A stretch of 64,000 nucleotides of DNA. Origin: Marinobacterium rhizophilum. GTDB lineage: Bacteria; Pseudomonadota; Gammaproteobacteria; Pseudomonadales; Balneatricaceae. Position numbers and translations under genes: made by a program. Every line of letters begins with the position of its first letter. Position 1 is the stretch's first letter. Below the pieces are notes generated by a model that searched no databases, was not told the DNA's origin, and saw only the letters and a program-made list of their open reading frames with translations. Shown here one piece after another: positions 61,663 to 64,000 of the stretch. The DNA is taken from the NCBI RefSeq assembly GCF_024397915.1, contig NZ_CP073347.1:4402001-4466000 (forward strand), read 5' to 3'.

Positions 61663-62472
61663 TTAGCGTTTCTCAAGCAGCTGCTTCAGAAACTGGTGGC
61701 GGGCATTGAACAGGCGCCGGTAGGCCAGCAGGATGGCACCGAGTGAGCCCAGGGCCGCGGCCGAGGTGATCATGAAGATGATCACGATCTGGTAACGCAC
61801 GGCATCGGTGGGGGCGGCACCGGCCAGGATCTGGCCGGTCATCATGCCGGGCAGGCTGACCACGCCCATGACCAGCATGCTGTTGATGGCGGGGGTCAGG
61901 GCCGTATGCAGTGCTTCGCGGATCTCGCTGCGCGCCGCTTCCCAGCGGGTGGCCCCCAGCGCCAGGCGGCTGTCGATCAGGGCGCTGCGGTCGAACAGGC
62001 AGGTGGTGAAACGGTCGAGCCCCAGATTGATACCGTTAAGAATGTTCCCCAGTACCATGCCGAGCATGGGAATCAGGTATTGCGGGTTGTACCAGGGCTC
62101 GACCCGAACGATGCCCGCCAGCGCCGCCCCGGTCACCAGCATGGCGGCACCCAGGACAGACAGCAGGCTGTCCCAATACATGCCGGCAAAGCGCAGCCGG
62201 GTGCGGCCGGCGGCGGTCACTCCGGCGAGGGTGGCCATCACCAGGGCGATGCCCAGTACCGGCAGCGGGGCGCGCAACGCGAACACCCATTCCAGGATCA
62301 GGCCAACCAGCAGCAGCTGCACCGTCATGCGGGCACTGGCCACCAGCAGCGAGCGGGTCAGCCCCAGCTGCAGGCCGATCGAGAGCGCAACGTTGACCAG
62401 CAACAGCAGTGCCGCCAGTCCAACCTGGGCCAGGCTTAGGGAGTAGTACTCCTCGGTGATCAGGGGTTCCAT
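61663..62472 (-). CDS. fetB: Iron-export ABC permease FetB
   Basis: 269 aa, UPF0014 family with about 7 membrane helices (LSLAQVGLAALLLLVNVALSIGL; AINSMLVMGVVSLPGMMTGQILAGAAPTDAVRYQIVIIF). FetAB exports iron and protects E. coli from peroxide. Overlaps fetA by 13 bp. Confidence 0.9.
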   Translation of the reverse strand: MEPLITEEYYSLSLAQVGLAALLLLVNVALSIGLQLGLTRSLLVASARMTVQLLLVGLILEWVFALRAPLPVLGIALVMATLAGVTAAGRTRLRFAGMYWDSLLSVLGAAMLVTGAALAGIVRVEPWYNPQYLIPMLGMVLGNILNGINLGLDRFTTCLFDRSALIDSRLALGATRWEAARSEIREALHTALTPAINSMLVMGVVSLPGMMTGQILAGAAPTDAVRYQIVIIFMITSAAALGSLGAILLAYRRLFNARHQFLKQLLEKR

Positions 62473-63179
62473 GGCAGTGCCAGGGTTCGCGTGCTCATGC
62501 GTTCGAGCTGAGCGCCGTCATGGCTGGTCCAGAGCCAGCTGCGATCAGGGGCTGCGTGCTGCCAGGCGTCCAGCAGGGACTCCAGCTGCCGGGTCGAGCC
62601 TGTATCCAGCGCCGCCGTGGGTTCATCCAGCAGCACTATTGAAGGTTGCAATGCCAGCAACCGCAACAGGGCGGCAATCTGCTGTTCACCCCCTGAAAGC
62701 GAGGCCACAGGGCGTTGCAGGAAGCTGCTGTCGCGCCCCAGGGTTTCAAGCGCCTGCTCAATCCATTGGCGCGGATAGGCTTGATGACGGCGGCTGCGGT
62801 AGGTAAAGGGGGCGTTCAGCACGGCTTCCACGGTAGCGCCGTCGCCCAGCTCCGGTCGCTGCGCCAGGTAGCCGATACGGCTGCGATACTCCGGCATCGG
62901 CCAGTGCGGCAGGGCGCGTTGCTCAAGCAGGATATCGCCTTCGGTGGCAGGCATGAGTCCGGCCAGAATGCGCATCAGCGCGGTTTTGCCGCTGCCGGAA
63001 GGCCCGGTGAGCCCAACCCGCTCACCGGGTGTGATTGCCAGGTCGAGCCGCCGCCACACCCAGCGCCCCTCGCCCTGCAGGCCCAGGTTGCGCGCCTGCA
63101 GCAGGGTGCCGGCGTTCGCCTCCTGAACAACGGACGACGGGCTGCGGGTGTCTTTGATGGTTGTGTGTGCAGGTTCCAC
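62460..63179 (-). CDS. fetA: Iron-export ABC ATPase FetA
   Basis: 239 aa from GTG 63179, which has GGGAGG five bases before it; in-frame codons further upstream lack a site. Walker A GPSGSGKT, signature LSGGEQQIAALLRLLA, Walker B PSIVLLDEPTAALD, and a switch His in TSHDG. Partner of the downstream FetB. Confidence 0.9.
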   Translation of the reverse strand: MEPAHTTIKDTRSPSSVVQEANAGTLLQARNLGLQGEGRWVWRRLDLAITPGERVGLTGPSGSGKTALMRILAGLMPATEGDILLEQRALPHWPMPEYRSRIGYLAQRPELGDGATVEAVLNAPFTYRSRRHQAYPRQWIEQALETLGRDSSFLQRPVASLSGGEQQIAALLRLLALQPSIVLLDEPTAALDTGSTRQLESLLDAWQHAAPDRSWLWTSHDGAQLERMSTRTLALPWNP

Positions 63180-64000
63180 TGTTCCTCCCGGGGCTTGCGG
63201 CGGACGCGCTGTATCAGTGTAGTGCGAGCTGCAGTGCAGCAGATTCACGGCGACAAGTGAACAGGTGCAGCTGTGCCGGGAGGGGCTCTACTTTTGTCGT
63301 GGCCTGTTGGCAGTGAAGCACCGGGAGTATCGAGCAGGGTGCACTATGGCCTCTCACCTTTATCTTCGGCGCGCGTGATTCTGCATGCAGCTGTTGCATA
63401 GAAGAGACAGCTTTAATGAATAGAACTTTTTTATCCGCTAAAGATGTCAATTCTGCATTACAGATAAGTAGTGTATTGAAAAAATTCATCATTCTGTTTC
63501 GGATGTGATACAGGTTTGTCCGGGAAACTGGGTAAATATGCTGACTTTCGTGATCTATATACGTGGAGGTGGTTGATTTTATTTGCATTGCCGCGAAAGG
63601 AACTGTCCGGTTTGTCAACTTTTTTGGGGTATTCGACAGCGCTCTGCCATTGGCTAAATATTACTGATGTGTTCTTCGTTGTTGCACGCTTGCGCAGAGC
63701 GCTATAAACAGGCCGGTATATTTTCCTCCGGGTTAATAACTCAGTGGTGATTAGTGGGGTCGGGAAACCCGCTGGCAGAATATTTAAGGGAGGCAGGTGG
63801 CATGCTTCTTCGTTTGCGACGGCGAGGCTGGAACCGGGAATCGCCTGGGTACTCTGTACCGAAACGGGTTGCAATGCTGCGCGTTATAGCGACAGCGCCC
63901 TGTCGAGGTTGGTCTCAGCCCGGCCATAGGTGGCGCCGGAGTCAGGGTTTGATCGTCGGGAATATGCGGGGCAAGGCATTTGCGCTTCCCCTGGGCCCAC
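63180..64000. other. AT-richer terminal region without a convincing gene
   Basis: About 800 bp with lower GC than the rest, notably 63360-63760. All frames are short with unfamiliar products. The far end could hold the 3' end of a minus-strand gene (a frame entering at 64000 and ending near 63886), but it is too short to support. fetA's promoter should lie near 63180-63300. Confidence 0.3.

Noticed and set aside
63458..63929. Short frames in the AT-rich end region (63458-63874 minus, 63516-63707 plus, 63744-63929 plus)
   Set aside because: No ribosome sites, mutual overlap, no recognisable domains.

Overview
The window reads as chromosome of a GC-rich gammaproteobacterium, most likely a marine Oceanospirillales/Pseudomonadales relative (Marinobacterium-like). 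This is an inference from gene content and order: divergent hemA-prfA-prmC-moeB and TPR-lolB-(tRNA-Gln)-prs-rplY-pth-ychF, a FimX-like protein, several tripartite tricarboxylate transporters (TTT) and a full hexarate pathway. No rRNA, phage, plasmid or CRISPR is seen.

Layout. 1-5.6 kb: 3' part of rnr, a DedA-PAP2 fusion, two adjacent copies of a ~160-bp palindromic element, then serB. 5.6-12.1 kb (minus): fimX-like gene, four tRNAs (Gln-Met-Gln-Met), ychF-pth-rplY-prs and a further tRNA-Gln. 12.2-19.7 kb: lolB and a TPR lipoprotein facing away from hemA-prfA-prmC-moeB-yccU-like, then a RidA-family gene whose terminator is split by a third copy of the element. 19.9-26.3 kb: MFS exporter, CvrA-type antiporter, MOSC protein, ankyrin-ansA pair, LysR. 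26.5-37.8 kb: hexarate island with LacI regulator, TctCBA transporter, garD, kdgD, gudD, FadR-type regulator and alpha-ketoglutarate semialdehyde dehydrogenase. These convert galactarate and glucarate via 5-keto-4-deoxyglucarate to 2-oxoglutarate. 38-41 kb: two convergent AEC carriers around a 2-hydroxyacid dehydrogenase. 41.1-47.5 kb: sixA-like gene, tamA and tamB, followed by a G-rich heptamer-repeat island. 48-57.1 kb: a second TTT operon (prpF, TctC, fused TctA-TctB) opposite a LysR / TctD-like / TctE-like / solute-binding-protein operon that probably senses its substrate. 57.4-63.2 kb: two DUF4124 proteins around an AroE-like dehydrogenase, one unknown gene, a 1-Cys peroxiredoxin and the FetAB iron exporter. 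The last ~800 bp is AT-richer with no convincing gene.

The most notable signals are: a perfect 39-bp in-frame tandem duplication in the receiver domain of the TctD-like regulator; two hexarate promoters sharing a 15-mer over the -10 region, one of them also with a LacI-type palindrome over its -35; the ~160-bp element in three copies, one inside a terminator stem and one touching the serB start; a stray second hemA 3' end before prfA that differs mostly at synonymous sites; and the absence of ispE from its usual place between lolB and prs.
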